A stretch of DNA of 51,694 nt from Blautia sp. GTDB taxonomy: Bacteria > Bacillota > Clostridia > Lachnospirales > Lachnospiraceae. Where the stretch lies: positions 1 to 51,694 of the forward strand of contig JARIAR010000017.1 in assembly GCA_029257805.1 (NCBI GenBank), read 5' to 3'. Positions 17,836-26,836 of the stretch are shown here, one piece after another; the first letter of the stretch is position 1; each line of letters starts with the position of its first letter. The notes beneath the pieces were generated by a model. That model was not told where the DNA came from, ran no database searches, and worked only from the letters and a program-made list of their open reading frames with translations. A program made the position numbers and the translations under genes.

Positions 17836-18822
17836 TTATTTTCCTCCTAAAAAAATTTTCTGTATACGGATGTCTTTTCCGATTAGCTTTACCATTTGGT
17901 AATTGCTTGCAATGCGGGAAAACGTTCGTTCAGAATAAGTTTCTGAAAAGTTTTCCAGTTTCAGGTTAGTAGAAATAATAGTAGATTTTCTGCGCATGAT
18001 ACGCTCATTAATGCATAAAAACAACTGGGATGATACAAAGCTGTTTGTAAGCTCTGTTCCCAGATCATCAATAATGAGCAAGTCGCAGTCATAAATAAGG
18101 TCTTCCTCTGTGTGGCTGTCTTTTTTGGAAAAAGTAGTTCCTGCCAGAAGATCAAAAAGATCAAAGGCTGAAAAGTACAGAACACATCGGGCAGATTTTA
18201 GAAGCTCATGAGCAACGCAGTGGGAAAGAAAAGTTTTCCCGACACCTGTGTCGCCGTATAGAAACAGATTTTCAAAAGAATTGTCAAAATCGCGTACAAA
18301 ATTTCTTGCAATATCGTAAGCGCGCCGTGCTGTTTCTCTGGCACTAAGACCAGTGGCTTCATTTTTTATTGTATCAGAATAATAATCAAAAGAAAAGTGG
18401 TCAAAGTTTTCTTTTTTTAGAATTTCTGCAAGATTTGACTGTGTGTAAAGAAGTTCAATCTCTGCTTTTTTGAAACAGGCGCATTTTTTGCTTCCTACGT
18501 ATCCCGTGTCCTGACATATGGGGCAGGTATAAGGAAGTTCCAGATAATCGGGGGCATAGCCATGCTCTGTTAAAATAGCCCGCCTCTCCAGTGCAAGTCC
18601 TGCAATAGCAGTGCGCAGATCATCTGTTCCTGTTTCGTTCCCTGAAAGAAGCGCACGAACCTTCCTGGCACTTAGAGAAGCCACTTCTTCCTCAATCTCT
18701 TTGAGCCGTGGAAATTTGCTATAAGCTTCCTTCTGGTGTTCTTCCAGAATATGCCGGTTTTCATTTTGTCTTCGGCTGTATTCTCTCATAATCGTATCGT
18801 ATTGAAAATTCTGTAAAGGCAC
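17836..18822 (-). CDS. dnaI: DnaI/DnaC-type replicative helicase loader
   Basis: This 328-residue AAA+ ATPase probably loads the replicative helicase. The N-terminal 90 residues are a coiled, helicase-binding region. A zinc-finger-like CPICQDTGYVGSKKCAC block follows near residue 100. The AAA+ core has Walker A GDTGVGKT (about residue 192), Walker B LLIIDDLG, and an arginine-finger region with SERTFSRI. This arrangement matches B. subtilis DnaI. It lies 34 bases downstream of the DnaD-domain gene and 3 bases upstream of prs. I use dnaI for the gene; many annotations call this family dnaC. Confidence 0.88.
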   Translation of the reverse strand: MPLQNFQYDTIMREYSRRQNENRHILEEHQKEAYSKFPRLKEIEEEVASLSARKVRALLSGNETGTDDLRTAIAGLALERRAILTEHGYAPDYLELPYTCPICQDTGYVGSKKCACFKKAEIELLYTQSNLAEILKKENFDHFSFDYYSDTIKNEATGLSARETARRAYDIARNFVRDFDNSFENLFLYGDTGVGKTFLSHCVAHELLKSARCVLYFSAFDLFDLLAGTTFSKKDSHTEEDLIYDCDLLIIDDLGTELTNSFVSSQLFLCINERIMRRKSTIISTNLKLENFSETYSERTFSRIASNYQMVKLIGKDIRIQKIFLGGK

Positions 18823-18856
18823 AACGGGCCTCCTTTTTATATGTTAAAATCGCTGC

Positions 18857-19918
18857 TTATTGGTTTAAAAGACGCTTTTCATATTCTTCAAAATCATATT
18901 CTCTCTGATGGAAATTATTAAAACGATTTTGAGTTTTGGGAGTGTCTGTTTTTTTCTTTGCTGATTTTTCCAGCTTTCTCTTTTTATGTTCTGCATCCAG
19001 ACACCGTACATCGTTAAGAGTATGTACATTTTTAGATTTCCATCCAGCCAGGATTTTGTCGGTATACTGGAAACTTGGCTGCCCTGTCTGCAGGACAGTA
19101 CGGCTGCATGCTTCTAAAATAAGTTCTGTGTCGAAGGCATAGTCTTTTATCCAGGTATCCATGTAAGAAATTTCTGTATCTACCGGATTCCGGTTGCTGA
19201 TTCCCATTGCTTTTAAAATGGTGTAGTATTCCTTGCGGAAACGCGAGGTCGTTTCTTTTGCCATTTCCACAGTGGTAATGCCCTCCTGTGCCCAGGCAAA
19301 CGCAACCGTTTCTATATAGCGCATGCTTTTGTGGTTGCGGCTTACACAATATTCGATCAGATATTCGATCAAATCAGCAGACATTTTCATTTCGTCATAA
19401 AAATAAAGAACCTTCTGCATTTCGGAAGGAGTCAGTGTTTTGCCCAGATACTGTTCGGTGATATATAAAAGCTGAACGATGGTTTCATTTTGCTTTAATT
19501 CCTTTACACGGTCCGGAGTAAGACGACGGGAACCGGCTGGTGTCCTGGAGGACGAAACAGACAGGCCTTTTTCCTGAGCAGGATGCTCTTTTGGAGTTTT
19601 AGTCTGCTGTGTGCCGGAGGTACGGGGTTGATGTAAAGAAATGCATCCCAGTTTGCCGGATGGTGTATAACTCAGAGTCATGAGCTTTTCTTTTTCCCAG
19701 TATTTTAGTGCACGGGAAATATCCTTTTCTGTGCACTGAAGAGTATCTGCCATTTCTTCCGGATTTAAGGAAGCTTCCGATTCTGAAAGAATACGGAGAA
19801 GGTAAATATACACTTTTACAAATTCCCCATTTGCTCTTGGCATATAATGGTCAATAAAATTATTAGAAAGTATTGTAACTTCCGAAGGGGAAGATTTTTG
19901 TAAGATAATGGCGCTCAT
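18857..19918 (-). CDS. DnaD-domain primosome protein
   Basis: This 353-residue protein has an N-terminal winged-helix region (MADTLQCTEKDISRALKYW, about residues 57-80), a proline- and threonine-rich linker near 105-135, and DnaD domains after residue 140. The hallmark C-terminal pattern YxxxIxxxW is visible as YTDKILAGW near residue 290. DnaD/DnaB-type proteins act between DnaA and the helicase loader in Firmicutes, which fits its position directly ahead of the loader gene. It is equally a DnaB(Bs)-like or DnaD-like protein, so I give no symbol. AGGAAGTG precedes the ATG. The upstream region holds a cluster of DnaA boxes. Confidence 0.87.
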   Translation of the reverse strand: MSAIILQKSSPSEVTILSNNFIDHYMPRANGEFVKVYIYLLRILSESEASLNPEEMADTLQCTEKDISRALKYWEKEKLMTLSYTPSGKLGCISLHQPRTSGTQQTKTPKEHPAQEKGLSVSSSRTPAGSRRLTPDRVKELKQNETIVQLLYITEQYLGKTLTPSEMQKVLYFYDEMKMSADLIEYLIEYCVSRNHKSMRYIETVAFAWAQEGITTVEMAKETTSRFRKEYYTILKAMGISNRNPVDTEISYMDTWIKDYAFDTELILEACSRTVLQTGQPSFQYTDKILAGWKSKNVHTLNDVRCLDAEHKKRKLEKSAKKKTDTPKTQNRFNNFHQREYDFEEYEKRLLNQ

Positions 19919-19952
19919 GTACGATTCACTTCCTGTTATAAATAAAATAAAA

Positions 19953-19966
19953 GCCTGTTTTCAGGC
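19953..19966 (-). promoter_or_regulatory. Small leader hairpin before the DnaD-domain gene
   Basis: On the - strand GCCTG-AAAA-CAGGC is followed by TTTTATTTTATTT, between the promoter and the start codon. The 5-bp stem is weak, but the T-rich tail makes a leaky terminator or attenuator possible. Confidence 0.4.
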
Positions 19967-19982
19967 ATTGCTACTCCATAGG

Positions 19983-20011
19983 ATTATAGCACAAGATATT
20001 TTAAAAGAGAA
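19983..20011 (-). promoter_or_regulatory. Probable promoter of the dnaD-dnaI-prs operon
   Basis: A perfect TATAAT is present on the - strand at 19988-19983. The -35 position (20011-20006, TTCTCT) matches only weakly, which is common for activator-dependent or regulated promoters. Confidence 0.5.
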
Positions 20012-20076
20012 TAGGTATTTTGATTCCTGTTATGCAAATTCCTCAGCCTTCCATAAAGAAATGGGGACAGAGTATG

Positions 20077-20115
20077 TGTGGAAAATGTGGATAGTGTGGA
20101 TAACTATATGGATAA
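20077..20115 (+). promoter_or_regulatory. DnaA-box cluster, dnaD-proximal group
   Basis: Three 9-mers are joined head to tail without a gap: TGTGGAAAA (20077), TGTGGATAG (20086) and TGTGGATAA (20095). TATGGATAA follows after 3 bases (20107). The third is a perfect complement of the DnaA box TTATCCACA and the others differ by one or two bases. They lie about 90-130 bases upstream of the likely start of the dnaD-dnaI-prs transcript. Confidence 0.75.
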
Positions 20116-20201
20116 ATAATTATGCGAAACTTCACAAACCTTATATTTATAAGAATAATGTAATATTTACGGAAAATATTTGTCGAATTATGTAAAGTAA
20201 A
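20116..20201. other. AT-rich spacer between DnaA-box groups
   Basis: This stretch of about 86 bases is strongly AT-rich and has no open frame of note. It separates the two DnaA-box groups. The whole gene-free region 19919-20270 thus holds a promoter, a leader hairpin, DnaA boxes and the murC terminator. Confidence 0.5.
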
Positions 20202-20270
20202 TTATACACAAAAAAATCCACATGCTATACGGGAAAAAAATGTGTATAAGCATGTGGATAATGTGGATAA
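20202..20270 (+). promoter_or_regulatory. DnaA-box cluster, murC-proximal group
   Basis: Two perfect boxes stand end to end (TGTGGATAA at 20253-20261 and 20262-20270), directly after the murC stop. Single-mismatch boxes are TGTGTATAA (20241-20249) and TTATACACA (20202-20210, opposite orientation), and a 7/9 match is AAATCCACA (20214-20222). Part of this group also forms the murC terminator stem. Confidence 0.75.
20210..20259 (-). terminator. murC terminator built from DnaA-box sequence
   Basis: On the - strand ATCCACATGC-T-TATAC and GTATAGCATGTGGAT form a 15-bp stem with one bulged T and a 13-base loop, followed by six or more Ts. It starts within 20 bases of the murC stop. Confidence 0.8.
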
Positions 20271-21650
20271 CTATTTGCCGAGAAGATGTTCTCCTATGTT
20301 GACAACATCTCCGGCGCCCATTGTGATCAATAAATCTCCATGTGCGCAGTTTTCCAGAAGGAAATTTTCGATTTCATCAAAAGTAGGGAAATATTCGCAG
20401 GGAGTTCCCAGTTCCTGGATGCTCTTCTGAAGATCTTCAGAAGAAATGCCAATGGTATTCTGTTCGCGTGCTGCATAAATATCTGCCAGGACGACATGAT
20501 CTGCAAGCGTAAGTGCTTTTGCAAATTCCGGAAGGAGTGCTTTTGTACGTGTATATGTATGAGGCTGGAATACACACCAGATTTTCTGATGCGGATAATT
20601 GGATGCAGCATGAAGAGTTGCCTCAATTTCTGTTGGATGATGAGCATAGTCGTCTATGATGGTCACACCGCCCACTTCACCTTTGTACTGAAAACGTCGT
20701 TCTGTTCCGGTGAAACTTCCCAGACCCTTGATAATAACGTCTTCGGAGAGATTAAGAAGATGGCCAAGAGCAATGGTGGCAAGTGCGTTCGATACATTGT
20801 GCATGCCCGGAACTTTTAGATAATAACTGCCGCATTTCTGCCCGTTCTTGTATACAGAGAAAGAAGCGTGTCCATATTTGTCAAATGTAATGTCCTTTGC
20901 CTGATAGTCTGCTTTATGATCAAGTCCGTAGGTAATGATCTGACAGGAAAGATCTCGAGTGATTTCTTCGTATTCCGGAATATCGGCATTGATGATCAAT
21001 GCACCGTCAGAAGGAAGAAGTTCCGCAAAACGGCGGAAAGAATGACGGATATCTTCAAGGTCTTTAAAGAAATCCAGATGATCGGCATCAATATTTAAAA
21101 TGATGCTGATCTTTGGGAAAAAACTTAAAAAACTGTTTGTATACTCACATGCTTCTGTAACAAATGTTTCAGACTGTCCTACACGGATATTTCCACCAAT
21201 TGCAGGGAGTATACCGCCTACACTTATGGTAGGATCGCATTCTCCTGCCAGAAGAACGTGGGAAACCATAGATGTGGTTGTGGTTTTGCCATGTGTTCCG
21301 GAAACAGCAATAGGTGTTTCGTAATTACGCATAATCTGTCCGAGAAGTTCCGCACGTGTAAGCATTGGAAGGCCTTTTTCTTTTGCTCTTGCAAATTCCG
21401 GATTATCGGCGTGGATGGCGGCTGTATATACAACCACTTCTACGTCATCTGTAATATTGGATGCCCGCTGTCCGTAAAAAATTTTCGCACCCTTTTCTTC
21501 CAAAGACCGGGTAAGCGGGCTCTCTTTTGCATCTGAACCGGATATTGGGAAGTTCTCGCCCATAAGAACTTCGGCAAGACCGCTCATGCTTATTCCTCCA
21601 ATCCCAATGAAGTGAATATGAAGCGGTTTCTGAAAGTCTATTTTATACAT
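20271..21650 (-). CDS. murC: UDP-N-acetylmuramate-L-alanine ligase
   Basis: This 459-residue Mur ligase adds L-alanine to UDP-MurNAc, the first step of the peptidoglycan stem peptide, in the cytoplasm. The N-terminal Rossmann domain begins FIGIGGISMSGLAEVL. The ATP-binding P-loop is GTHGKTTTTSM near residue 117, and the central domain has INIDADHLDFF-like and DDYAHHPTEI blocks, all typical of MurC. Its length is standard. An AGGAG ribosome site and TATAAT promoter lie upstream. Other mur genes are not in the window. Confidence 0.96.
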   Translation of the reverse strand: MYKIDFQKPLHIHFIGIGGISMSGLAEVLMGENFPISGSDAKESPLTRSLEEKGAKIFYGQRASNITDDVEVVVYTAAIHADNPEFARAKEKGLPMLTRAELLGQIMRNYETPIAVSGTHGKTTTTSMVSHVLLAGECDPTISVGGILPAIGGNIRVGQSETFVTEACEYTNSFLSFFPKISIILNIDADHLDFFKDLEDIRHSFRRFAELLPSDGALIINADIPEYEEITRDLSCQIITYGLDHKADYQAKDITFDKYGHASFSVYKNGQKCGSYYLKVPGMHNVSNALATIALGHLLNLSEDVIIKGLGSFTGTERRFQYKGEVGGVTIIDDYAHHPTEIEATLHAASNYPHQKIWCVFQPHTYTRTKALLPEFAKALTLADHVVLADIYAAREQNTIGISSEDLQKSIQELGTPCEYFPTFDEIENFLLENCAHGDLLITMGAGDVVNIGEHLLGK

Positions 21651-21688
21651 AATAAAAATCTCCTTAAAATTGGTTATCTTCCTAATTA

Positions 21689-21717
21689 ATTATACTCTGA
21701 AATATAAGAAATGAAAA
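21689..21717 (-). promoter_or_regulatory. Sigma-A promoter for murC
   Basis: On the - strand, TTTTCA (21717-21712) and TATAAT (21694-21689) have a 17-base spacer, about 40 bases before the start codon. Confidence 0.65.
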
Positions 21718-21890
21718 GAGGTACTTTTGTTCTGATAAAAGGACGGAAAAAGATAGAAACCGATAAAAAGGGATATAAAAAAATGTGAGAAATAGACAAA
21801 AACTGTCGATATGACCGTGTACATTGTCGAAAAACATAGTAAATAGCAATAAAAAAATATAAAATATAGGCAAAATAATTGTAAAAAATG

Positions 21891-21919
21891 TTCACTATCA
21901 GGTCAAAGTATGGTATAAT
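21891..21919 (+). promoter_or_regulatory. Sigma-A promoter for glgC-glgD
   Basis: TTCACT (21891-21896) and an extended -10 TGGTATAAT (TATAAT 21914-21919) are 17 bases apart. The rest of the murC-glgC gap is AT-rich with no further feature that I can support. Confidence 0.75.
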
Positions 21920-21949
21920 AGAAAATCATAACGTACAAGAGGTGATTGC

Positions 21950-23227
21950 ATGATAAAAAAAGAAATGATTGCGATGCTCTTAGCAGGTGGACAAGGCAGC
22001 CGACTGGGAGTATTAACTGAAAAAGTTGCGAAACCGGCAGTCTCTTTTGGTGGAAAATATCGTATTATCGATTTTCCACTAAGTAACTGCATTAATTCAG
22101 GGATTGATACCGTAGGTGTTCTTACACAGTATCAGCCTTTGCGCCTGAATACACATATTGGAATTGGAATACCGTGGGATTTGGATAGAAATGAAGGCGG
22201 TGTAACGGTTCTTCCGCCTTATGAGAAAAGTTCTAACAGTGAATGGTATACCGGAACAGCCAATGCTATTTTTCAAAATCTGGATTATATGGAACAGTAT
22301 AACCCGGATTATGTTTTGATCTTATCCGGCGACCATATTTATAAAATGGATTATGAAGTAATGCTGGATTTCCACAAGGCCAATAAGGCGGATATAACCA
22401 TTGCATGTATGCCGGTTCCGATTGAGGAAGCAAGCCGTTTTGGTATCATGGTAACAGATGAGACAAGCCGCATTACAGAGTTTGAGGAAAAACCGGAGCA
22501 TCCAAGCAGCAATCTGGCATCTATGGGAATTTATATCTTTAGCTGGAAGGTATTAAAAGAGGCACTTGTGGCATTAAAAGATCAGAAAAGCTGCGATTTT
22601 GGAAAACATATTCTCCCGTACTGTAAAGAAAAGGATCAGCGACTTTTTGCGTATGAATACAATGGATACTGGAAAGATGTAGGAACACTTGGCTCTTATT
22701 GGGAAGCGAATATGGAGCTGATCGATATTATTCCGGAATTTAATTTATATGAAGAATTTTGGAGAATCTATACAAAGGGAGACATTATTCCGCCTCAGTA
22801 CATTTCCGGTGACGCAGTGGTAGAACGCTGTCTCATTGGAGAAGGTGCAGAGATTTATGGAGAAGTACATAATTCTGTCATTGGTCCCAATGTTATAATT
22901 GGAAAAGGAAGCGTCATACGGGATTCTATTATTATGAGAAACTCCACAATAGGAGAGCATGTAGTAATGGATAAAGCTATTATTGCAGAGGACGTGGTGA
23001 TCGGAAATCATGTTGTCCTTGGATGCGGTGAAGAAGCGCCAAATGTGGTGAAACCGGCTGTTTATTCCTTTGGAATCGCAACGGTAGGAGAACACAGTGT
23101 AATACCGGATGGTGTAAAAGTAGGAAAGAATACAGCGATTTCCGGTGTTACGGTTTTGGAGGATTATCCGGATGGTTTACTGGCAAGCGGACAGGTAATT
23201 GCAGCAAAGGACGGTGACAAAGCATGA
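21950..23227 (+). CDS. glgC: Glucose-1-phosphate adenylyltransferase, catalytic subunit
   Basis: This 425-residue enzyme makes ADP-glucose, the donor for glycogen. The nucleotidyltransferase core starts with [24 protein letters not shown], which holds the ATP-binding glycine loop. [13 protein letters not shown] contains the metal-binding aspartate, and [15 protein letters not shown] is a conserved sugar-phosphate block. The C-terminal third is a left-handed beta-helix ([14 protein letters not shown] repeats) that serves regulation and assembly. The stop overlaps the start of glgD in an ATGA, so the subunits are translationally coupled. The later glycogen enzymes glgA and glgB are not in the window. 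Confidence 0.95.
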   Translation: MIKKEMIAMLLAGGQGSRLGVLTEKVAKPAVSFGGKYRIIDFPLSNCINSGIDTVGVLTQYQPLRLNTHIGIGIPWDLDRNEGGVTVLPPYEKSSNSEWYTGTANAIFQNLDYMEQYNPDYVLILSGDHIYKMDYEVMLDFHKANKADITIACMPVPIEEASRFGIMVTDETSRITEFEEKPEHPSSNLASMGIYIFSWKVLKEALVALKDQKSCDFGKHILPYCKEKDQRLFAYEYNGYWKDVGTLGSYWEANMELIDIIPEFNLYEEFWRIYTKGDIIPPQYISGDAVVERCLIGEGAEIYGEVHNSVIGPNVIIGKGSVIRDSIIMRNSTIGEHVVMDKAIIAEDVVIGNHVVLGCGEEAPNVVKPAVYSFGIATVGEHSVIPDGVKVGKNTAISGVTVLEDYPDGLLASGQVIAAKDGDKA

Positions 23228-24342
23228 GAGCAATAGGAATTATTCTGGCAGGCGGTAATAATAACCGTATGAGAGAGTTATCAAATAAAAGGGCAATTGC
23301 GGCAATGCCTATTGGGGGAAGTTATAGAAGCATTGACTTTGCACTGAGCAACATGGCAAATTCTCATATTCAAAAAGTTGCAGTGCTTACACAGTATAAT
23401 GCACGTTCTCTTAACGAACATCTTAGTTCTTCTAAATGGTGGGATTTTGGTCGTAAGCAGGGTGGACTTTATGTATTTACCCCGACCATTACCAAAGAAA
23501 ACAGTCTGTGGTATCAGGGAACAGCAGATGCGATTTATCAGAATCTGAGCTTTTTGAAAAACAGTCATGAACCGTATGTTGTAATCGCATCCGGCGATGG
23601 TATCTATAAACTGGATTATAACAAGGTGCTGGAATATCATATTGCAAAACGTGCGGATATTACCGTGGTATGTACCACATGTCATAATCCGGAAGAAGTA
23701 GAACGCTTTGGTGTGATTCGAATGAATGAAGACTGCAGGATTGAAGAGTTTGAAGAAAAACCAATGGTATCTTCCTATAATACAGTATCCACCGGTATTT
23801 ATGTGATCAGAAGAAGACAGCTGATCGAATTAATTGAAAAAGCTGCTCAGGAAGGTCGTAATGATTTTGTATCAGATATTCTGATTCGTTATAAAAATCT
23901 GAAACGAATTTACGGATATAAGATTGATACCTACTGGAGCAACATTTCCACAGCAGATTCCTATTACAAAACAAATATGGAATTCCTGAATCCTGAGATC
24001 AGAAATTATTTCTTTAAGCAGGAGCCGGCAATTAAGACGAAGATTGATGATCTTCCACCGGCAAAATATAATCCGGGAGCATCTGTTAAAAACAGTTTGA
24101 TCTCCAGCGGATGTATTATAAATGGTACGGTAGAAAATTCTGTGCTGTTTAGAGATGTATTTGTGGGAAATAATTGTGTAATTAAAAATTCTGTAATTCT
24201 TAATGATGTATATTTGGGAGATAACACGCATATTGAAAACTGCATTGTAGAAAGCCGGGATACCATTCGTGCCAATTCTTATTATTGCGGCGAGGGAGAA
24301 GTAAAAATCGTTGTAGAGAAAAATGAGCGTTACGTATTATAG
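23224..24342 (+). CDS. glgD: Glucose-1-phosphate adenylyltransferase, GlgD subunit
   Basis: This 372-residue GlgC homologue is typical of Firmicutes. The fold is intact ([25 protein letters not shown], then the [10 protein letters not shown] region and C-terminal hexapeptide repeats). The glycine loop has changed to GGNNNRM, and the [10 protein letters not shown] block replaces the SGDH of GlgC. Such changes fit the known role of GlgD as a poorly active modulatory partner of GlgC. It overlaps glgC by four bases. Confidence 0.94.
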   Translation: MRAIGIILAGGNNNRMRELSNKRAIAAMPIGGSYRSIDFALSNMANSHIQKVAVLTQYNARSLNEHLSSSKWWDFGRKQGGLYVFTPTITKENSLWYQGTADAIYQNLSFLKNSHEPYVVIASGDGIYKLDYNKVLEYHIAKRADITVVCTTCHNPEEVERFGVIRMNEDCRIEEFEEKPMVSSYNTVSTGIYVIRRRQLIELIEKAAQEGRNDFVSDILIRYKNLKRIYGYKIDTYWSNISTADSYYKTNMEFLNPEIRNYFFKQEPAIKTKIDDLPPAKYNPGASVKNSLISSGCIINGTVENSVLFRDVFVGNNCVIKNSVILNDVYLGDNTHIENCIVESRDTIRANSYYCGEGEVKIVVEKNERYVL

Positions 24343-24403
24343 TTATAAGAAAAGCAGCATTTAGCAGACAGATACTTAGGCAAAAGGAAAGGGGCATGCA
24401 AAA

Positions 24404-24676
24404 ATGAACATAACAGATGTAAGAGTGAGAAAAGTTGCAAAAGAAGGAAAGATGAAAGCAGTTGTTTCAATTACGATTGATGAAGAGTTTGTTGTACATG
24501 ACATTAAAGTAATTGAAGGGGAAAAGGGCCTTTTTATTGCAATGCCAAGTCGTAAAGCAACAGATGGTGAATATCGCGATATTGCACATCCTATTAATTC
24601 TGTTACAAGAGATAGAATTCAAAATATTATTCTGGAAAAATACCAGGAAGTTATGGCTGGTGAAACAGAAGAATAA
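24404..24676 (+). CDS. spoVG: Septation/regulatory RNA-binding protein SpoVG
   Basis: This 90-residue protein is SpoVG by its whole-length pattern: [11 protein letters not shown] at the N terminus, [21 protein letters not shown] in the middle, and [15 protein letters not shown] near the end. In Bacillus it affects asymmetric septation, and in several Firmicutes it binds RNA or DNA as a global regulator. AGGAAAGGGG lies upstream of the ATG. No clear sigma-H promoter is seen in the short gap after glgD, so it may also be read from the glg transcript. A strong terminator follows. Confidence 0.96.
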   Translation: MNITDVRVRKVAKEGKMKAVVSITIDEEFVVHDIKVIEGEKGLFIAMPSRKATDGEYRDIAHPINSVTRDRIQNIILEKYQEVMAGETEE

Positions 24677-24737
24677 TGATACAGAAGAACGCAATCACTT
24701 CTTAATCATGCAGGGGGATAAAAAGTGAATTCTAAAA

Positions 24738-24781
24738 GAGCATCCCACAGGTGAGAAATCATCTGTGGGACGCTTTTTTTT
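24738..24781 (+). terminator. Rho-independent terminator after spoVG
   Basis: AGC-A-TCCCACAG pairs with CTGTGGGA-C-GCT (one mismatch) around a 12-base loop, followed by eight Ts. Confidence 0.88.
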
Positions 24782-24846
24782 GTTGTGGGCAAAAAATGGA
24801 TAGAATGGAAATGTTACGTATTTGTTACAAAAATGAAATAAAAGTA

Positions 24847-24874
24847 TTGATTTCTGTGAAAAATATGTTATACT
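24847..24874 (+). promoter_or_regulatory. Sigma-A promoter for the 3D-domain protein
   Basis: TTGATT (24847-24852) and TATACT (24869-24874) have a 16-base spacer, about 30 bases before the start codon. Confidence 0.7.
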
Positions 24875-24904
24875 TTACCTACATAAAAAGTAAGAGGTGT
24901 ATAT

Positions 24905-26128
24905 ATGAGAAATAAAAAGTTTTTTTCGTTGCTGCTTTCAGGCATAATGATCATGGTTATGGGAACAACATCCTACGTATCGGGAGCAGAAGCGGAAATC
25001 GCAGATATACAGGCAGAGCGTGATGCTGCAGAGACTAATCTTGCTCATGCACAGAGCAGTATCAGCAGTTTGGAGAGCCAGAAACAGAATCTGGAAAATT
25101 ATCTTGTAGAATTAAGTACACAGTACGATGAATTGACAAATAGTATTTCACAGTTAAGCATTGAGGCGGGCAAAAAGGAAGAGGAATTAAAAGTACTTCA
25201 GAGCGATCTGGGAAAAGCAAGAAAAGCATCTAAAAAACAGTATGAGGCAATGAAAATTAGAATTGCCTATATGTATGAAAAGGGTGGAACCTCCACATTG
25301 GAAATGCTGCTTTCTTCTAAAACTTTTGCTGATTTTTTAAATCGTGCTCAGAATGTATCGGAGATCGTTGGCTATGATCGCAATATGTTAAAAAAATATG
25401 AGAATCTGCAAAGTTCTATTGCAGAGCAGGAAGAGAAAGTAGAAAGTGAATCCAATTCCATTAATCAGCTTATGGCAGAAAGATCGGCAAAACAGCAGGA
25501 AGTACAGGAGCTTGTTTCCAGTACAAATGATAACATAGCTTCTTATATGCAGCAGATCCGAGCAACCCAGGAGGAAGCAAATGCGTTAATGACACAGATC
25601 AGTAATGCAGATAACAGCATTGCCCTTCTGATGCAGCAGGTAGAAGCGGAGAGACAGGCCCAAGAAGCAGCACAGGCGGAACAGGATACGATTCAGGAAG
25701 AACAGGAAGAAGATTACGGATATAATCCGGAAGAAGATACAACAGAATCTTCCAGCAGTTCCACCAGCAGTGAGGTAACGGTAGAGGAAGTAGAAGAAGT
25801 GGAAGAACGTGATTCTTCTGCAGGAAATGGAGAATCCGGTTCCTCCGGTCAGGGTACATACCTTGGAAACTTTACTTTGACTGCATATTGTAATTGTGCA
25901 CAGTGCTGTGGTACGGCAGGTAATCTTACTGCAAGCGGTACAGTGCCGGCTTCCGGACATACAGTAGCTATGGCAGGGGTTCCTTTTGGAACACAGTTGC
26001 TGATCAATGGTACTGTTTATACAGTAGAAGATTTAGGAACACCTTACGGTCATGTAGATATTTATTTTGATACACATGAAGAAGCTTTAAGTTTCGGGCT
26101 TCAGTCAGCAGATGTGTATCAGTTATAA
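24905..26128 (+). CDS. Secreted coiled-coil protein with C-terminal 3D domain
   Basis: This 407-residue protein has a signal peptide (RNKKFFSLLLSGIMIMV core, cleavage near residue 28). Long coiled coils at about 30-110 and 160-255 resemble the PcsB/EnvC-type regulatory N terminus of cell-wall hydrolases. An acidic Ser/Glu-rich linker at 255-315 follows, then a 3D domain over the last 90 residues. The three characteristic aspartates are visible in VEDLGTPYGHVDIYFD. 3D domains occur in YabE, YuiC and stationary-phase muralytic proteins and cleave peptidoglycan glycan strands. A CNCAQCC cluster opens the domain. It probably remodels the cell wall during division. It is monocistronic with its own promoter and terminator. 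Confidence 0.9.
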   Translation: MRNKKFFSLLLSGIMIMVMGTTSYVSGAEAEIADIQAERDAAETNLAHAQSSISSLESQKQNLENYLVELSTQYDELTNSISQLSIEAGKKEEELKVLQSDLGKARKASKKQYEAMKIRIAYMYEKGGTSTLEMLLSSKTFADFLNRAQNVSEIVGYDRNMLKKYENLQSSIAEQEEKVESESNSINQLMAERSAKQQEVQELVSSTNDNIASYMQQIRATQEEANALMTQISNADNSIALLMQQVEAERQAQEAAQAEQDTIQEEQEEDYGYNPEEDTTESSSSSTSSEVTVEEVEEVEERDSSAGNGESGSSGQGTYLGNFTLTAYCNCAQCCGTAGNLTASGTVPASGHTVAMAGVPFGTQLLINGTVYTVEDLGTPYGHVDIYFDTHEEALSFGLQSADVYQL

Positions 26129-26147
26129 AGATGGTTTGAAAAGAAGC

Positions 26148-26177
26148 AAGGGGATGTCAATCAGAGACATCCCCTTT
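26148..26177 (+). terminator. Terminator overlapping the end of the ABC ATPase gene
   Basis: AAGGGGATGTC and GACATCCCCTT form an 11-bp perfect stem with a 7-base loop, followed on the + strand by TATAAT. Its T-tract is short. It overlaps the last codons of the convergent ATPase gene and may act for both strands. Confidence 0.7.
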
Positions 26178-26810
26178 ATAATGTTTCAGCTGGCAGTTTT
26201 CTATCTGGTAAACTTCATCGCATAAAATTCGAATATCTTCTTTTGTATGGCTTGCAAGTAAGATTAACTTGTTGGCTTTTTTTAATTCCAAAAGTAGTTT
26301 TCGTATTTCTATAATTCCACTCTGATCCAGTCCGTTCATAGGTTCATCTAAAATTATGATTTCCGGATCTTCCATAATGGCCTGTGCAATTCCAAGGCGT
26401 TGTTTCATTCCCAGAGAATATTTTCCTACTTTCCGATCTGCAGCATAGGAAATCCCTACTCGATCCATGGCCATAAGGACATCTTTTTTGCAAAGGTCAT
26501 GGCGAATTTTAGACAGATACCATAAGTTTTGAAAACCTGTATAAGCCGGGAGAAAACCGGGGGTTTCAATGAGAATTCCTATACTGGGAGGGAAATCCAG
26601 ATCTTTTCCAAGCTTCTTATCATCTAAAAATATTTCCCCCTCAGATGGGCGGATCAACCCTGTAAGCATTTTTAATAAAACTGTTTTACCGGATCCGTTA
26701 GGACCGATCAAGCCATAAATCTTTCCGGGAGTCAGTTCCATATTTATATCTTTTAGAATCTGCATTTTAGAAAAGTGTTTTCCAACATGTGAAAATACAA
26801 TTTTTTTCAT
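26157..26810 (-). CDS. ABC transporter ATP-binding protein
   Basis: This 217-residue ATPase has Walker A GPNGSGKT (about residue 37), the signature YSLGMKQRLG and Walker B IIILDEPMNGLD, followed by a switch histidine in LLASHTKED. The SLGMKQ form of the signature is typical of the drug-exporter/lantibiotic-immunity subfamily (BcrA, NatA, SalX-like). It is last in a - strand operon with two ABC-2-like permeases and a lipoprotein, and is divergent from a BlaI/BlaR1-like pair. Together these suggest an exporter that removes or resists a membrane-active compound. The substrate is not visible. Confidence 0.9.
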   Translation of the reverse strand: MKKIVFSHVGKHFSKMQILKDINMELTPGKIYGLIGPNGSGKTVLLKMLTGLIRPSEGEIFLDDKKLGKDLDFPPSIGILIETPGFLPAYTGFQNLWYLSKIRHDLCKKDVLMAMDRVGISYAADRKVGKYSLGMKQRLGIAQAIMEDPEIIILDEPMNGLDQSGIIEIRKLLLELKKANKLILLASHTKEDIRILCDEVYQIENCQLKHYKGDVSD

Positions 26811-26836
26811 ATTTTTATCCTTTTATTTTTGTTATT

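Noticed and set aside
20077-20270. Calling the DnaA-box region the chromosomal origin
   Set aside because: dnaA, dnaN and rpmH are not nearby, and the boxes are beside dnaD-dnaI and murC. A regulatory or titration site is the safer call without skew data.
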